Shown: piece after piece, positions 1 through 12,193 of the stretch
Layout of the letters: the number at the start of each line of letters is the position of its first letter
Position numbering within the stretch: position 1 is the stretch's first letter
NCBI GenBank assembly: GCA_905250025.1
Contig: CAJNOJ010000163.1
Location: 178,051-242,050, forward strand
Reading direction: 5' to 3'
DNA length: 64,000 bases
DNA from: Adineta ricciae
Lineage: Eukaryota > Rotifera > Eurotatoria > Adinetida > Adinetidae
Notes under the pieces: model-generated
Told to the model about the DNA's origin: nothing
What the model saw: the letters and a program-made list of their open reading frames with translations, nothing else
The model's database searches: none
Made by a program: the position numbers and the translations under genes

Positions 1-707
1 AAATGTAATCGACTAAATTCGTCCGGCCTTGAAGAACGAAATTTCGTTGTTCGAATAATTGTACACATTATCGTATTACAATTTCAAAGGATTCGATTAA
101 GACTTCATATGCACTGTGTTGACTTGGAAATGTTTTCAACGTGCAACATCACTAAAAGTACATTAGGTTTTAATGAGAGTAGAATGAGTTGTTTCATTAG
201 ATGAAATATATGTGTAGCTGGCTATGCTTTGATACTTAGCATTTGAGTAATGGATTGGTAATGATCATTAACCTTGAGAAACTGTTTGATTCGGTTCCTT
301 TTCTTGGCTTATGTGTAGATACGAAAAGACAATTCGACAACATATTTGTGTAAAAGGTAGTAGAAATCGATTTGTTGAGATTCGAAACATTTCTCTTGAA
401 AGTAAATGCTTGAAAGATAAGGAAAATGTCGATAATAATTTCAATTGAATGTCAAAGACAAGTGCGGACATTTGAAACCTAAGAAAATAACGAAGAAGAA
501 ACCGAAGCGAAAGGACGTCGATTGACGTTTTTGTTTGATAACATATTTGATTAAGAGTTTTTCTTTATGTATATAAAGCTTAAGATCATTTTTTGTTTTT
601 CATTCGATCGCATAGAGAAAGAGAGAAGGATTTTCGACTGATTTTTAGCTTCTCATTTTGTTGATCGATTAAATAAATATATATATATACACTCACATTC
701 CTATATA
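1..707. other. Upstream region of the SLC4 gene, no gene seen
   Basis: AT-rich sequence without a convincing coding exon on either strand; the short open frames show no recognisable family and no splice context. An alternating TA stretch at about 676-689 lies some 20 bases before the proposed SLC4 start codon and may be part of the core promoter or 5' UTR. That role is inferred only from position. Confidence 0.4.
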
Positions 708-3700
708 ATGAAGTAAGTATATCATAATCTTCCAATTTCTTTTCTACACACATTCATATTCCAGGTAAATAGACGTTTTGACAGCTCTGAGAAGACTTTT
801 TCAAATCATTTGCTGGATTAACGCGTTCACGAATATTCACCTCTCTCTCTTCTTTTTCCATAGGCGCAAACAACAGGCGTCACTCCGACACGGACACAAT
901 GATGAGACCAGTACATCCAACCGGTTCGACAGAGGTAAGGTAAGTTTCTAGTTGCGACTGCTCTGGTGAAACCATCTGCAAGCATTTGTCTTTTAAGTGA
1001 AAATTTTTTCCAAAGAAAAACACGCATAGATATTTCTTTTGATGAAACGAGTCAAGATAATTTATCTACAAGGATGCCATGAGTAATTGAAAGGACACCC
1101 ACATATTTGGATTGCTAGTCAAGGTCAGAGGCAAGAAAATAAAGTCAGCTGCTCTTTTAATCTTTTATTTTAATATTCATATAAAATTTTATCGATGATG
1201 TTGAAAAGGACTAGTATTTTTGGCCCTCAGGTATTCCAGATTTCATTGAATGAACCATCCGTTTTTTTTCGCATATTTTTTCTAGCCAACTCGACCGCCA
1301 TTTCATTTGGGTTTTACAGAAACGGATGTGCCACAATTATTCTGTCAATTGGATGTACTTCGTCGATCTGAAGAAGCAGAATATGCCTATTGGAAAGAGA
1401 AAGCACGGTAAGGATCAAATATTACTCTTACTAATGTTCTAGTTGATTTCTTTCAGTTGGGTACGTTTCGAAGAAATAGCAGAAAGTGTTCTTGGTCGTT
1501 GGTCGAAACCACACGTGGCAACATTGATGCAAACAGCTTTGCTAGATTTGAAGAATTTAATATCGTCCGGAATTATTTTACTTAACGTTCAACCAATTGA
1601 TTTAGCATTTCTTTCACGTAAAAGCAATTTGTGCATCGAAGTTAGATTTATCGTTCTTTCGTCTTTGTAGAAACGATTGTTCAAGCATTGATCGACGCTC
1701 AATATCTTGATGATACGGCCCATGCGCAAAAGCTTAGTTGGATTCTTGGTTTGCCGCATTTTCATCATCATGAGAAACGTTCTGTAACAAAAACGGCGAG
1801 TTCTATCAGTTTAACAAAACAAGGTCTTCATGCAAGTCCAAGTTTTGTCATCAGCAGTCTTTCCCGACGAGGTTTGTTTAAAGCTCTGCGAGCTTTCGGC
1901 ATAAATTCTATTTTTCCAACAGATGATGAATCGGATACCGCTCAAGATATGTCAGCACCGCGTTTGATTAATAGTAAACCGTCAAATCAAGATATGGTAT
2001 TGACCGAACGTGACGATTTGAGTACACCAACAACACCGTCCGCCAAGGTAAGTACTTCTCTTCCTTATCTGTACGAAATTGACGAAGAATTTATTGGCAT
2101 TAGGATTATAATACAAAATTACAACGAAAACTCAGCCGAAAAACAGAAGGTGCATCGATTTTAATATGTCCAGTCGATTTTGTTAAAGAACAAACCATTG
2201 TCTTCGTCCGTTTGGAAAACGCTATTGAATTACTAGGAATGCTTGAAATCAAACTCTACTCTCGTTTTATCGTTCTTCTCATTGGCCCTGAGGAAAGCGA
2301 AAAACAACTATTACAAATCGGACGAACAATGGCAACGATTTTAACTGATGATATCTGCAGAGAGTTTGCATACACAGCTAGATCTTCGGAAGACGTTATG
2401 CAAATGATGGATCGATTTATGCAAGATACATATGTTATTCCACCGTCAGAATGGGATCCATCAATTCGTATTGAGCCACCACCGAAATACATGAGCAAAG
2501 TAAGATTGAATGGCGAACTTTGTGATAGATCCGTGTGTTTCTTGTAGGAAGAACGACAATCTCAAGCACCCGATGAGAAAGCAGGACAAGTCGAAGAGAT
2601 TGATTTAACTCCACATGCGGATCCGAATTTAGTAGCATCGAAAAGGTAACTAAATACATTACTTTTCTTCTCAACTTCGAACACTCTTTCCTTTTAGGCC
2701 GTTTTACGGTCTTTTTGTCGATATACGAAATAAACTGCCGTTTTATCCGTCGGATTTCACGGATTGTGCTAGTTTACAATGTATAGCTGCTACACTCTAT
2801 CTCTATCTAGTATGTCTTTGCTCAGTAGTAGCATTTGGTGGCATGCTCGGTGCGGCAACAGATAATTACATGGTAAGTTGCATGTCTTCTCTCGTATTTT
2901 CTTCAAAATATCTATTATTAGCCATGAGAAACTTGAAAGCTTTGTACTTTTTATATTTGCCCAATTATTCCGTTTTTTCAAAACCGCATTAGTAAATACT
3001 ATTTATGTTGACATACCGACAAACAGCTGACACACTTTCTCATCTAACTCGATTTTGAAAGTCAACATATCCAGAAATAACTAAAATATCGAGTTCATCA
3101 ATATACTTCGATAAGCACTGAATATCTAAAAATAATTTCAAAATAGAACATTTCTTCCATTTATGATTTTATCAAAGCTAAATGAAACGATATGTGTATT
3201 TCTTAGGCTACAATGGAATGTATTCTCGCCGCGTCAATTAGTGGTGTTCTGTACGCACTGTTTTCTGGTCAACCGCTAAATGTTCTTTCAGCAACGGGTC
3301 CGATGTTAATCTTAGAGCGTATTATCGAACATCTTTGCAAGTAACGAGAGAGATTTTTTGTCACAGATAGTTTCAAATGCATAGTATTATTTTCCAAGGG
3401 ATCATAAGATCAATTTTCTCGAATTTCGCTTATGGATTGGCGTTTGGATCTTTTGTCTCTTATTTATCTTTGTCGCATTCAATCTGAGCTTCCTCGTCAA
3501 ATACATTACACGTTTTACCGAAGATTGTTTTGCATCGTTAGTTGCTCTAATCTTCATCTATGATGCCATACGAGAAATATTCGGTCTTCGAAAGAAATAT
3601 CCAATTAATTACGATGCTGATGTGCCATTAAACTATACGTGTTTGTGTACGTTTAATACAACTCAGAAGAAAATATGGACAACCATTCTTGGTGCTAATA

Positions 3701-5897
3701 GCTCTTTATTGAATTCTACAACATTGAATGAAACTGGTAAAATGGCGTGCAAAAATGTCGGTGGACAGATTTCTGGTCCAGGTTGCTCATTACCAGCTTA
3801 TGAACCAAATGTGTTCTTGTTTTGCGTACTTCTTTTTCTTTTTACTTTCTTCATTTGTATGACTTTGCAAGAATTTCGACAGAGCTCATTCTTTCCAACG
3901 AAAGTAAGTGACAAACGTAACATTCGGAATAGAATATGTGCACATTTCTATTTAGATTCGAACAATTCTTGGCGATTTTTCTGTCTTAATCGCTATTGTA
4001 CTTATGTCAGCGTGGGATACATATCTGCATCTGAATACACCGAAATTAAAAGTACCAACGGAACTTAAACCAACGCGACCAGACGAGCGTGGATGGCTGA
4101 TACCATTTTTCGGTCAGAATCCCATTTGGACAATACCGATAGCCATCATTCCAGCTCTGATTGCCACTATATTGATATTTATGGATCAACAGATCACGGC
4201 TGTTATCATTAATCGAAAAGAGTTTAAATTAAAGGTAAATTTTCAAATGGATGACTCCTCGGAAGATTTTCTTTTTCTCTCGGTTTAGAAAAAACTTGGT
4301 TATCACTTGGATCTGTTTGTTCTATCGATCTCAATTCTACTTCAGTCATTGCTTGGTTTACCTTGGTTTGTCGCAGCAACAGTACTGGCATTGACACATG
4401 TCAATGCACTGAAAATCATGAGCGAGAATACAGCTCCAGGAGAAAAACCGAGATTCGAAGGAATTCTGTAAGAAATCATTGCGACTTCAAATCCAACCAA
4501 AAAAAGTATCTTTTATTTTCAGAGAACAACGCGTCAGTGCACTTCTCATGGCCATATTAACTGGACTTAGTGTATTTTTCACAAAAATCCTCAGTGTAAG
4601 CGTTTTGCGCCTATCCTCTCTTTGTAGATAAAAAGAAATGTATGTCTCATTGCACCACAAACGACTGGGTGTTGATCTCTCTCATGCACGTAATTTTCTA
4701 CTTAGTTATGGTTATTTGCCTTCTGAAAAGAAGAAGTAAATAATCTATTTCTTTACTAAGCTCTAAGCTGTTTCTTTGAGCGACACGAATGTTCTCGTTT
4801 TAGTTTATTCCAATGCCGGTTCTTTACGGTGTATTTCTGTTTATGGGTGTTTCGGCTCTTCGTAACATGCAAGTACGTAACATACAGTCAAATTTTTTCT
4901 CAAAATTCAGATCATTCAACCTAGATTTTCGATCGAGTCTTATTGATATTTATGCCTCAAAAACATCAACCTGATCATCCATATTTACGTCATGTTCGTA
5001 TCAGTCGTGTTCACTTGTTCACAGGTATCCAGATAATCTCACTCGCTGGAATGTTTGCCGTCAAAAGCGTGAAATCAATCGCTATCGGTTTTCCATTATT
5101 GGTGAAAATCTCGTTTGATGAAAGGAAATGTTCAGTGAACTTCTCGGTATTTTAGGTCCTTGCAACATGTTTCGTGCGTAAACTAATGGATCGGGTATTT
5201 ACACAAGAAGAACTTTTCTGGTTGGATGATATTCTACCAGGCAAGAACATGGGTCGCGTTCGTCGTTTATCTGCGACACGAAATGTTCATATACCGAAAT
5301 CAGCAAGCGATATTCGAAATGACGAATCGTTAACAGTACGTCACATCTGTTCGGCATTTTTGATTGATTTTTCCATGAAAATCCGTTTCAGCCTGCGCTA
5401 GATAGCCTTGATATGAATCCGTTTCGAAACACAACAAATAATTTGCGAAGTATCGATGAGGTCGGTCGATAACTGATGATTCTCACTTAGAAATGCATGA
5501 GAAAGATGCACGCAAACACAATTGATCTTTTTTATATTCAGTGTGCATGAAAAATTCATTTCTCCTTTCATCTAGGTTATAAAAGATTCATCAGAGAAAC
5601 AAAATTATATGGATAATTCTCATTCACCAACAAGTGATTCCGATCCATCACGCACCCCATTGATTTTCGTCACAGAAGCTAATGCACCTGATGAAACAGC
5701 GCTAGATTCAAATGTAAAGTCTTTTTTTCATTCCTTCCTTTCTCACTTCACTTTCCAAATTGCCAAAATCATTCGTCAAATGACTGACATATGCATGTTA
5801 TTGCTTGTAGGCTGCACATTCACGTCTAAAGAACAAGCGAAAATCCAATGATACACCAACGGTGACATTCGTTGCCGGTCATCCCGAGGATGATTAA
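708..5897 (+). CDS. SLC4-family bicarbonate/anion transporter, multi-exon
   Basis: Membrane transporter that exchanges or cotransports bicarbonate with Cl- or Na+; family-level call. The start ATG (708) is joined over an intron (713-863) to an exon rich in Arg, His and Gln, as in SLC4 N-termini; phases then match through introns ending at 1285, 1456 and 1670. The cytoplasmic domain shows the hallmark WSKPHVATL (about 1500) and an LxGPEE segment near 2280. The membrane domain shows RPFYGLFVDI, the LQC segment at the first helix, FSGQPLNVLSATGP, and YITRFTEDCFASL near 3500, followed by a Cys-containing, Asn-X-Thr/Ser-rich outer loop, as in Na-coupled members. About 17 exons, most introns 50-65 bases. 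In the exon ending near 2047/2070 the usual-looking GTAAGT donor breaks frame with the next exon; a GTACGA donor at 2071 keeps it. The protein ends with HPEDD here, or uses the exon at 6011. Ion selectivity cannot be read from sequence. Confidence 0.93.
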
Positions 5898-6010
5898 CTC
5901 TCGTTTGTAATCAGTTCGTTATGCATGCACTTTTCTTCTTCTTCTTCTTTCGCTTTTTCACTCGTCATGAAACAGACTTGAGAAATTGACAAATCTTCTT
6001 TATCTTTTAG

Positions 6011-6109
6011 GAAGAAACTGAACATCTAGTGAATCGCGAACTTTCATCTGGTCAATATGGTGATGTTAATGGAACTGTGAGATATAAACCTGGTGCCACA
6101 TCGGTATAA
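6011..6109 (+). CDS. Alternative last exon of the SLC4 transporter with PDZ-ligand ending
   Basis: A good acceptor (tatcttttag) at 6010 opens a frame that begins EETEHLVNREL and ends PGATSV then TAA. It starts in phase 0. The SLC4 exon ending ...ALDSN before GTAAAG (about 5714) also ends in phase 0, and so can join either the exon at about 5811, ending HPEDD, or this one. The last three residues T-S-V fit a class I PDZ ligand (S/T-x-hydrophobic), a kind of ending known on some SLC4 bicarbonate cotransporters. Alternative use is inferred from phase and motif; it could also be a relic exon. Confidence 0.55.
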   Translation, partial: EETEHLVNRELSSGQYGDVNGTVRYKPGATSV

Positions 6110-8239
6110 CAACACATGAACGATATCTTCCTCTCTTTCTTTGATGCTATAATTTTTTCTGCTTCTTATACAAGTTTATTTTCTAATCTCTTTTTTCGAT
6201 TATGTAGTGAAATCACACAAAAAGCTTCCGTCTTGAAATCGTTTTTCATCACAATTAATATTATATATCGTTTCTTTTCTTTTTTGGAAAAATAATAGTT
6301 TACATTAGTCACGATAGACTTGATTTAAAAGAAATTATTCAATAGGATGAAATGAATCGTTTTCAGACAAACGAGTTAAATCCACATAGGGAGAACAAAA
6401 AAAACTGTTAAGTACTAGCACGTGCTGAAAAAACATCGGCTCATGATTCGAGGCCAATCCTTTCAACAACGATTTTCATCATGAATTATCTGTCGTAAGA
6501 AAAATTTGTTTAAAATCAGCATTTCCGTGTTTTTTTGCTCTCGTACGAACATAAGAAAAACGTCAATTTTTATCGGTGTGTCGGTCAATCTCAAAGTATA
6601 CTAAATTCACTAAACTAATGAGATTTTTACGATGAAATCGCATAAGAGAAAGAACGGAAACAATCAATTCTATTAATAGTGCTGGAAAATTTCAGGAAAA
6701 TAAAAAAAAGATCCTTTCAAAACGATGAATTATTCAATTTCAGCATTCCTTCCCCTCCCCAACGATAAATCATCGAGATAAACAGAAAAATATGAACATA
6801 CTCTCTCTGAATAGATCGGTGATTACCTGACGTTAAGTGTCACAAAAAGGCACTCCCCTCTTATGTCGTCATTGATGTCAGACTATATGATTCGACAATC
6901 ATTATCAGCTAACCGATTTAAATAAATGATCGTGCATAACAAAACGATTACATATCAAATAGACTTGATCAAGTATAGTAAACATTCTTTAGCATTCGAC
7001 GAACGCAGTGTGAATGTAATCAGGAAAATGGGGTCAAGTTCTTTTTTTTGTACAGATCAATCGAATTTCGCGATTGTCGGTATTCGAGAGAGGAAGTGTG
7101 TGTGCATTATTTTGCAAGATTGAATAATCTGTGTGTTGAATGATATCCAAAACATTGGTTTTTATGAAAAGAATGGCAAGATGAGGAATGCCGTTTGTCT
7201 TTCGTTTTATTAATCAAATTGACAAAGATAAGTTCTTTTCCGGTAAAGTTTTTTGAAACGTTCGTTTAACCTCTTCTTTTGTTGTCGGTTGTATTTTTTC
7301 TGTTTATTAACTAGAGCAAATACACTGTTCAGAAAAAGAGAGAAATGTTACTTCGAAGAAAAAAAAAGATTATTAATGCGAACACATCTTCTATTCCATT
7401 TCTCTTCTTTTGAGGCTAGTAAAAGCGTTCGCTTGATTCAATAGATTAGTTGTTTCGATGAGCATGAAAAACAACTGCCGATGTTAATAAGAGAGAAATA
7501 CGATGAATGATAATATTTCTCTGTTATCAGAATAATTAGAAAGCGTCTTGTTTCTGTCGTGTTCATTTGTCAGGATATTCTTTCAACGGGACTGACTTGT
7601 TTTTCCTTGGCGTATATATCTGTTCGTAATAACATTGAATTGATGTGTTCACTTATTTATATCGGATTCTATTTCTTTAACGAACCATAGGAATCTTTTT
7701 CTTCCTTATTCTTCTCTTTCCTCATCTCGAGGTTTCCATCCTCTCACTTCCCGTTCGCTTTCTTGTCTGCTATTATTCAATGTTGCGAACAAAGAAGAAG
7801 AAGAAGAAGAAGAAACGGAGGAAAGAAAACGCTACGCCTGAACCAAGAAAAAGCAAAGTCTGCTGCGAGAAAGAAGAATCGATGGAAATAACAAAAAAAA
7901 CGACTTCTATCGAACTAAAGCAATATAGCAGCGCGCAGAATAACGATAGGAAGATGTGCGTTCTTTTTTTTTCATTTACTCACAGACGCAGCGCCACACT
8001 AAACAGCATGTCGGACCTAAAAAAACAACGCGTAGATTGTTTGTTAAAAGAAAGGAGACTTTTCCTTTGCTCTTTTTTTTTCAACTCAAATATATTTTTT
8101 CTTTTTCTTGCAGTCAAGTATTAGGCGGAGAAAATTTGTTGATTATTTTCTTTGAATAGAACGTTGAAGTTCAGTCGATGTTTAATGTTGGATTTTCGAA
8201 CATCTTTCAGATCGATTTCAATAAGAATAACGTTTCAAA
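6110..8239. other. Intergenic region between SLC4 and GPCR genes
   Basis: No convincing exon found. The region is AT-rich with short homopurine runs. The Lys-rich open frame around 7780-8124 is the translation of an AAG repeat followed by low-complexity DNA and is not taken as a gene. The last few hundred bases are likely 5' UTR and promoter of the GPCR gene. Confidence 0.4.
7792..7814 (+). repeat. (AAG)n microsatellite
   Basis: About seven tandem AAG units, about 430 bases upstream of the GPCR start codon. Confidence 0.85.
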
Positions 8240-9773
8240 ATGTTGCCCGGATTGAATCAAAGTAGTCTTAGTCAATCGTCAATTAACATGTCATTATTTG
8301 CGACACTAATGACGAAATCTTCAGCAAGTATTACCACAACAACTCCAGGACCGATTCCACTGGAAAATCGGCCACTGATCATGACTACATTCATATCTCT
8401 CTATGTCTTGATATTCTTCTTCGGTATTACGGGAAATGCACTCGTCATTCGTAAGTTTTGCCTAATCAAATCATCTCAGTAATGAGATTCTCTCTATGTA
8501 GTTGTCGTCTGCCGAAATAAAGCCATGCAAACGGTAACCAATGTCTTTATTACAAATTTAGCTCTTTCGGATATTTTAGTAAGAATATATTTATTAAAAA
8601 GGAAATAATAGATCCACTTAACTATACTTTTACCTGCTATAGATGTGCTGTTTAGCAGTACCATTCACTCCAATATCAGCCTACGGCAATACTTGGCACC
8701 TTGGCAAAGTTTTGTGTCATCTTGTGCCCATGTCGTTGGGAATCTCAGGTACTGTGAAGGATCTTCTTTCGGCTTTATTCTTTTTCTTCTTTGTTCTTAT
8801 AAGTCTATGTTTCAACGCTGACATCATTAGCTATCGCTGTCGATCGCTATTTTGTTATCGTTCATCCATTCCGTTCGCGAATGCGCTTAGGTGTATGTAT
8901 ATTATTGATTATTGTTATTTGGATTGTTGGCATCTCGATATCATTACCATTGGCGATCTATATGCGGTTTGACAATGGTAAATGTGAAGTAAGTTCAAAA
9001 AAGAAGTCGAAGTTATTTGGAAAATTTCCGTTGGGTTTTCCTAGGAATATTGGCCTCAGTATACATCTCGACGTTTCTTTAACTTTTCATCTTTAATCTT
9101 GCAATATTTAATCCCATTCTCCGTGATTTCATTCAGTTATTACAAAGTTTGGGTTGCACTTGCACGTCGTTCGTTACCCGGCCGTACTCGTTTACGTGAG
9201 GAGGTGGAAATTTGTCGGAAAAAACGAACAAATCGTATGTTAATTGCTATGGTTGTTATCTTCGCACTATGTTGGTTACCATTAAACATTGTTCATATGG
9301 TTGCTGAATTCCGTCGTCCAACACTAAACCATTACAAAGTACTTTTTCTCAGTACACACGTTATCGCCATGTCATCAACAGTTTACAATCCGTTCTTGTA
9401 TTCATGGTTGAACGACAATTTTCGCAAGGAATTTCAACAAATCGTACCATGCTTATTTAAAATATGCTGGTGTTTAAGTCGCCGTCGACCGAATCATCCT
9501 TCAACGCAGTTGACTAACATCGCTGATGGTGAATTTTATGACCGGCCATCGTCGTATCAAATGCCCGCCGAATCGACCATTGCCACATATACTCAAACGT
9601 ATTCTCACGTGAAAAATTCTTCCTCAAATGGAAAACTAAACGGTGTCCCGATGAAAAAACTCGCCAACCAGGAAGCAAGTCTTCTCGCCAATGCTGATGA
9701 TACATCTGCACATTTGAACTCTCAACAAGAAACATTGTTTATGTCAACACACCCGACATCAAATCATACTTGA
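8240..9773 (+). CDS. Rhodopsin-class GPCR, neuropeptide Y/F-receptor-like
   Basis: Seven-helix receptor for a peptide ligand, acting at the plasma membrane through G proteins. Five exons with matching phases: 8240-8450, 8502-8578, 8643-8748, 8804-8988 and 9045-9773. Visible marks: N-terminal Asn-X-Ser/Thr sites; GNALVI in helix 1; NLALSDIL in helix 2; the conserved Cys after helix 2 (GKVLCHL); AIAVDRYFVIVHP at the end of helix 3 (DRY); a short Cys-containing second loop (NGKCEEYWP); CWLPLNIVHM in helix 6; NPFLYSWLNDNFRKEF from helix 7 into helix 8; and CLFKICWC, a likely palmitoylation site. The NDNFRKEF ending and CWLPLN pattern are typical of NPY/NPF and related receptors, which is why I prefer that group; prolactin-releasing-peptide-like receptors are the alternative. 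An AATAAA follows at 9812. Confidence 0.9.
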
Positions 9774-11077
9774 CATCAAGATTTTTTTCTATTTGTGCCT
9801 TGTCATATTTAAATAAAAAACAATATCAATCATCGTTTACGTGATTTCTTTTCCTTCCTCTCTGTCTCTATCTCTCTATTTTTTGTTAGTTGCTTTTCCT
9901 AATGAAATAAATAACATTCATGTACATTTGTCATGATTCGATTAAACGGCGAGATTAGTTTTCGACTTATTCAATAATTAATCGAAGATTTTCTCGCAGA
10001 AAGCGAAAACTATTTAACTAGTGCGAATAAGTCTCTAGTTAGTTTGTGTATCCATTTGACCGAATATGTTAATATTGAGAAAAATAATCGATTTGCATTC
10101 ATTGAGTGCGTTCTGTTTCTTCTGATCTCACGAGTGAATTTCGAAACCAATGAATCTTTCTTCTATTCAGCATCTTAATTAGTATTCCGAACCATATTTT
10201 CTCGAAGAATCCCATCTAATAGAGTCGACGAATGTTATCAATAGTACATCTTCATAGGAAATTCGTCGTCTTCTTTTCTCGACGTCATCGTTGATAATTC
10301 AAATGAATAGACAGAATGAGTAGCAATTAATAATATATAAAAGAAACACTTCGAGAAAGGACCTTCCATGTCAAGTAGATGAATTTTACAGAGTCAAGTT
10401 TCCTCTGCTAATAAGTCACCTTTTCCTTCTCCAAGAATTCATTTCAATCTATTCAAGTTAATTAAATCTTCTAGTAGCTGATGAAAATTAGAGGTTGACG
10501 TCTTGTCGGATATTATCCACTGATTATCTCGTACTTAACGAATCGAATGAAAGTTGGATTGCATGATTAATCTAAAGATTAACTACTTGAGTATTAAATA
10601 CATGCTCATCTATGTTAATTGACGAAATATTCTTGTTTCTTTTTTGTCATGAATATATTTTCGAAAAGAATAGAGAATTCTAGTGGATATTGTTTTTTTT
10701 TGTTCTTTCGATGGATGCAAATAGTCATTGACAAAGACGAAAACAAATATCAAATTTCTTTACTTTGTAATCTATGCAAACGGTTGATACAATTACAGAG
10801 ACGAGGAAAAAAACAACGAAACCAGATGAAATGTCCGCTTCGCGTTTCAGTCTCACATCCGATTGTTTCGTTTAATAAATTTCAGCTGATTCATAGTAGA
10901 GATTATTAAAACAAATCTTCTTTTCCACTTTCCCCATGCCCTTTTCTCTTTCTCGAACGGTTCTTATGAAACGTTTGGCTAGGAATACGTTCTCCCTTTC
11001 CTGTGTCGGTATTTCTCCAATGATTATTCACTTCATAAAATAACACACGGAAAGAGAAAATCGACATCGATTTGAAT
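9774..11077. other. Intergenic region downstream of GPCR
   Basis: Holds the GPCR 3' end (AATAAA at 9812-9817). Beyond that I see only AT-rich sequence with no supported exon or RNA gene. Confidence 0.4.
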
Positions 11078-11425
11078 ATGCAACGATCGACCAGCGAATA
11101 CAATATTTTCAAAACAAATGCATATACCGATAATGATTCAGGCATTAGTGCTGATTATGATTATTCATCATCAATAAGCGATCTTAATTCATCGATCATG
11201 GCACGTGATAACTACCAACGATCAAGAATGCCGTCGACACCGTTGGTGAGATTTATATACAATGGAAATGTTCAGCGCATTCGTCCGATAACGATGAGGA
11301 ATAGTGAAAATGGAGATTACATCGTTTGCAATACGAATCGCGGAGCGTATGTGGCTTATCGAACACCGATCGTACCTGCATGGGTTACGCGACTTGTTCA
11401 TGAAATTGAATCTCGTGGAGGATAA
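11078..11425 (+). CDS. Small orphan protein, 115 residues, single exon
   Basis: I do not recognise a family. The frame starts at ATG 11078 (MQRSTSEYNIF) and ends at TAA 11425. The first half is rich in Ser, Asp and Tyr (DNDSGIS, YDYSSSISD) and looks disordered. The second half is denser and mixed in charge (VRFIYNGNVQRIRP, YIVCNTNRGAYVAYRTP, VTRLVHEIES) and could fold. An AATAAA at 11486-11491, about 60 bases after the stop, and balanced amino-acid composition argue for a real gene rather than chance. There is no signal peptide or membrane segment. It is convergent with the receptor phosphatase gene. Upstream exons cannot be excluded. Confidence 0.55.
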   Translation: MQRSTSEYNIFKTNAYTDNDSGISADYDYSSSISDLNSSIMARDNYQRSRMPSTPLVRFIYNGNVQRIRPITMRNSENGDYIVCNTNRGAYVAYRTPIVPAWVTRLVHEIESRGG

Positions 11426-12193
11426 AGTGCGATGAGAAGAAAAACAAAGTTGCCGGGAATGCTTGAAATATTCTTACCGTTAATTAATAAATATAAACAT
11501 AGAAAGGTGTTTCATTATTTATGTTAATTTTGGATATTCTATGCATGTGTGTGCGGAGGCATTGCGTGATGTATTTCAGAGTAAATATAATTAAATATAT
11601 GCAGTGGAAATTATCAGAGAACTAAATTTAAACAAAAGTCTGGAGATGAGTCGTTTCAAAAAAGGCGTTTTACAGTGTTGAGTATGATATTCATGAAGAA
11701 ATCGATCTGATTTATGTTAATAAATACTTTTTTTAATTAAAATTTCAAAACAGACAGAAACAAGAAGAATCTGAGCTTTTACAATTTTGACACTTCAATA
11801 AAATCTCATTCCTAATATTAAATTACACACATGCACATGTGAACAAGAGAGGGGGAGAAAACCAAGAAGACAAAAAAAGTTCTTAGCACAATGAGCGAAG
11901 AAAGAAAAACAAGAAGGAGAAAAAGAGAAAAACACCTGCTTAGAAAAATAGTATCAAAAGACGAGAAAAAAAAGAATATGTATGTACAGACAAAGAAATG
12001 ATCATAGAAGCTCTAGCAAGAATTCGAATTTGTTTTCTGTTTTGTTCCTGTAAAACATCACATAAAATTCGCTTTGTTATCAGAGAATACTAATCTAGAA
12101 GTTTTCATGTTTCGAGTCGAACAAAAGAAGAAAACAAAGTCGTCACTGTGTTGACTAGATTTGCATATGTCAATGTCTCTTAGTCAACGATTG
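11426..12193. other. Convergent 3' region (orphan gene / receptor phosphatase)
   Basis: Contains the AATAAA of the small orphan gene and probably the 3' UTR of the receptor phosphatase on the minus strand. Purine-rich low-complexity sequence lies at about 11840-11970. No coding exon supported. Confidence 0.4.

Noticed and set aside
7780..8124. Lys/Arg-rich open frame before the GPCR gene
   Set aside because: It is the translation of an AAG repeat and neighbouring low-complexity DNA, with no family resemblance, and it overlaps the presumed 5' region of the GPCR.
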